Below, piece by piece: positions 5,007 through 5,985 of a stretch of DNA of 5,985 nucleotides. The notes under the pieces were generated by a model. That model saw only the letters and a list, made by a program, of their open reading frames with translations, was not told where the DNA came from and did no database searches. Origin of the DNA: Candidatus Poribacteria bacterium (lineage in GTDB: Bacteria > Poribacteria > WGA-4E > WGA-3G); the NCBI GenBank assembly GCA_009845505.1, contig VXZL01000255.1:1-5985 (forward strand). Direction: 5' to 3'. Position 1 is the stretch's first letter, and each line of letters starts with the position of its first letter. A program made the position numbers and the translations under genes.

Positions 5007-5985
5007 TTATTGCGCTTTCCCTCTGGCTGCAATCTCCCACACAGATTCGACAATACCATTACGAATGCCGTAATATCTGTCATGGAGGTTCACTGTAGTG
5101 CAACAGTGCGTTGGCAAAATTTCGAGTTTATCTCCCGGACTGAGAGAGACGTTTTCATCGGATACCTGTATCTTTCCGTGCTCTTCAGAGAGTCCAGTCA
5201 TCTCTACACCCGTTACGCCAATAGGTTGCGGAATACCAAACTCTTTAGCAAGCACTTTCAAACCCGTATCGACGATAATCCGATCCGTGGAGGGGCGGCT
5301 CACAACAGTTGCCAGAACTGACAAAGCACGTTCAAAATGTTCGCCAATCCCTTCTACGTTTCCATAAGTAGAGTCCATCAAAACGTAAGAACCGGCTTGT
5401 ACCTCTGTCATTTCAGGGATGCTACCCGTAATGTTGAAGGTGCCAGTCCCACCGCCACTCATGATGGATACTGCTACGCCGTGTTGTTCAAGGAAGGACT
5501 TTGTATCCACCAGAATTTGCATAGCCTCACGTGCAGCAGCGTTCCGTGCCGCTTTGTCGGGTTTCGCGACAGTATGTCCCTCGTATCCCATCAAGCCTTC
5601 AAATTCAACGTTTGGACTTTTGCGTATCAGTTCAGCCAGTGCCAATGCGGGTTCACCCGGTTCAACGCCGCAGCGATCCATGCCGATATTAACTTCCACT
5701 AACATCCTGACGTTAGCGTCTTTCGCCGCTGCTGCTTCAGAGATGGCTTGCACGTTCTCGGAATTATCAACTGCAACCATAATCTCCGAGTGCTTTGCGA
5801 GATTAATAAGGCGCGCAATCTTTTGGGCACCAACAATTTGATTGGCGATGAGTACGTCTCGAATTCCTGCGTGAATCACCGCCTCTGCTTCACCTAACTT
5901 TGCGCACGTAACGCCAATCGCGCCCGCCGCAATCTGTTTGTGGGCGATAATCGGTGTTTTATGCGTTTTCAAGTGGGGTCTCAAC
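5007..5985 (-). CDS. D-threonine aldolase / D-serine dehydratase-like PLP enzyme, 5'-partial
   Basis: 325 codons from the window edge to TAA at 5007-5009. The family is usually about 360-380 aa, so roughly 40 N-terminal residues are off the window; the TTG at 5984 is not a convincing start. It is a fold-type III PLP enzyme (alanine racemase-like barrel, then a D-serine dehydratase-like C-terminal domain). Visible marks, counted from the first full codon: RPHLKTHK (2-9) with the PLP-binding lysine expected at K6; VEVNIGMDRCGVEPG (96-110); LMGYEGH (131-137); the glycine-rich phosphate loop SGGGTGT (176-182); AGSYVLMD (197-204); DTGLKVLAKE (239-248); and PTHCC (291-295), whose His and second Cys fit the H-x-C metal site of this group. 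Expected chemistry is PLP- and metal-dependent retro-aldol cleavage of D-threonine-like beta-hydroxy D-amino acids, or D-serine dehydration; the sequence alone does not separate these, nor beta-hydroxyaspartate aldolase. It is cytoplasmic. It lies 88 bp upstream of the exported-protein cluster and may or may not share its transcript. Confidence 0.88.
   Translation of the reverse strand, partial: LRPHLKTHKTPIIAHKQIAAGAIGVTCAKLGEAEAVIHAGIRDVLIANQIVGAQKIARLINLAKHSEIMVAVDNSENVQAISEAAAAKDANVRMLVEVNIGMDRCGVEPGEPALALAELIRKSPNVEFEGLMGYEGHTVAKPDKAARNAAAREAMQILVDTKSFLEQHGVAVSIMSGGGTGTFNITGSIPEMTEVQAGSYVLMDSTYGNVEGIGEHFERALSVLATVVSRPSTDRIIVDTGLKVLAKEFGIPQPIGVTGVEMTGLSEEHGKIQVSDENVSLSPGDKLEILPTHCCTTVNLHDRYYGIRNGIVESVWEIAARGKAQ

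Overview
The window holds five protein-coding genes at about 50% GC: one on the plus strand at the left edge and four on the minus strand filling the rest. Gene content (a DUF3500 protein, a PQQ-type beta-propeller, a CBM9-like secreted protein, a D-threonine aldolase/D-serine dehydratase-like enzyme) and short CAGTCAG-type heptad repeats between and inside genes suggest an uncultured environmental bacterium. From memory of similar genomes, Candidatus Poribacteria (sponge-associated or marine) is the best guess; a planctomycete-like or Latescibacteria-like genome is an alternative. This is inference, since no rRNA or marker gene is present.

Layout. Bases 1-1026 (+) encode the C-terminal and central parts of a DUF3500 protein whose start lies off the left edge. 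It converges on a minus-strand cluster, and the 149 bp between the two stop codons are filled by one symmetric, repeat-like palindromic element (1029-1177). The minus-strand cluster in transcription order is: a PLP-dependent fold-type III enzyme (5985 to 5007, 5' end off the window), an 88-bp gap, a secreted or membrane-anchored protein with an amidotransferase-like C-terminal domain (4918-3740), a membrane-anchored eight-bladed PQQ-like propeller (3722-2064), and a secreted CBM9/DOMON-like protein (2048-1176). The last three genes are 15-17 bp apart, each with its own Shine-Dalgarno sequence in the gap, so they probably form one operon of exported proteins. The aldolase may be co-transcribed, but the 88-bp gap leaves that open.

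How the genes may work together. The three tightly linked products all carry N-terminal export or membrane signals and domains for surface or periplasmic binding (propeller, carbohydrate-binding-like fold, non-catalytic amidotransferase-like fold). This fits an envelope-located assembly or binding module, but no substrate can be read from the sequence.

The most notable structure is not a gene. Two palindromic elements (1029-1177 and 3604-3701) share the same order of parts: GGCTATC-type outer arm, small GC hairpin, CTYTCAG-type inner stem, and 7-bp CTGAC-like heptads. One fills the convergent intergenic space and supplies the stop codon of the CBM9-like gene. The other sits inside the propeller gene between the start codon and the hydrophobic core of its signal sequence, and is translated in frame. 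I found no CRISPR array, tRNA, rRNA, transposase or recognised defence system.
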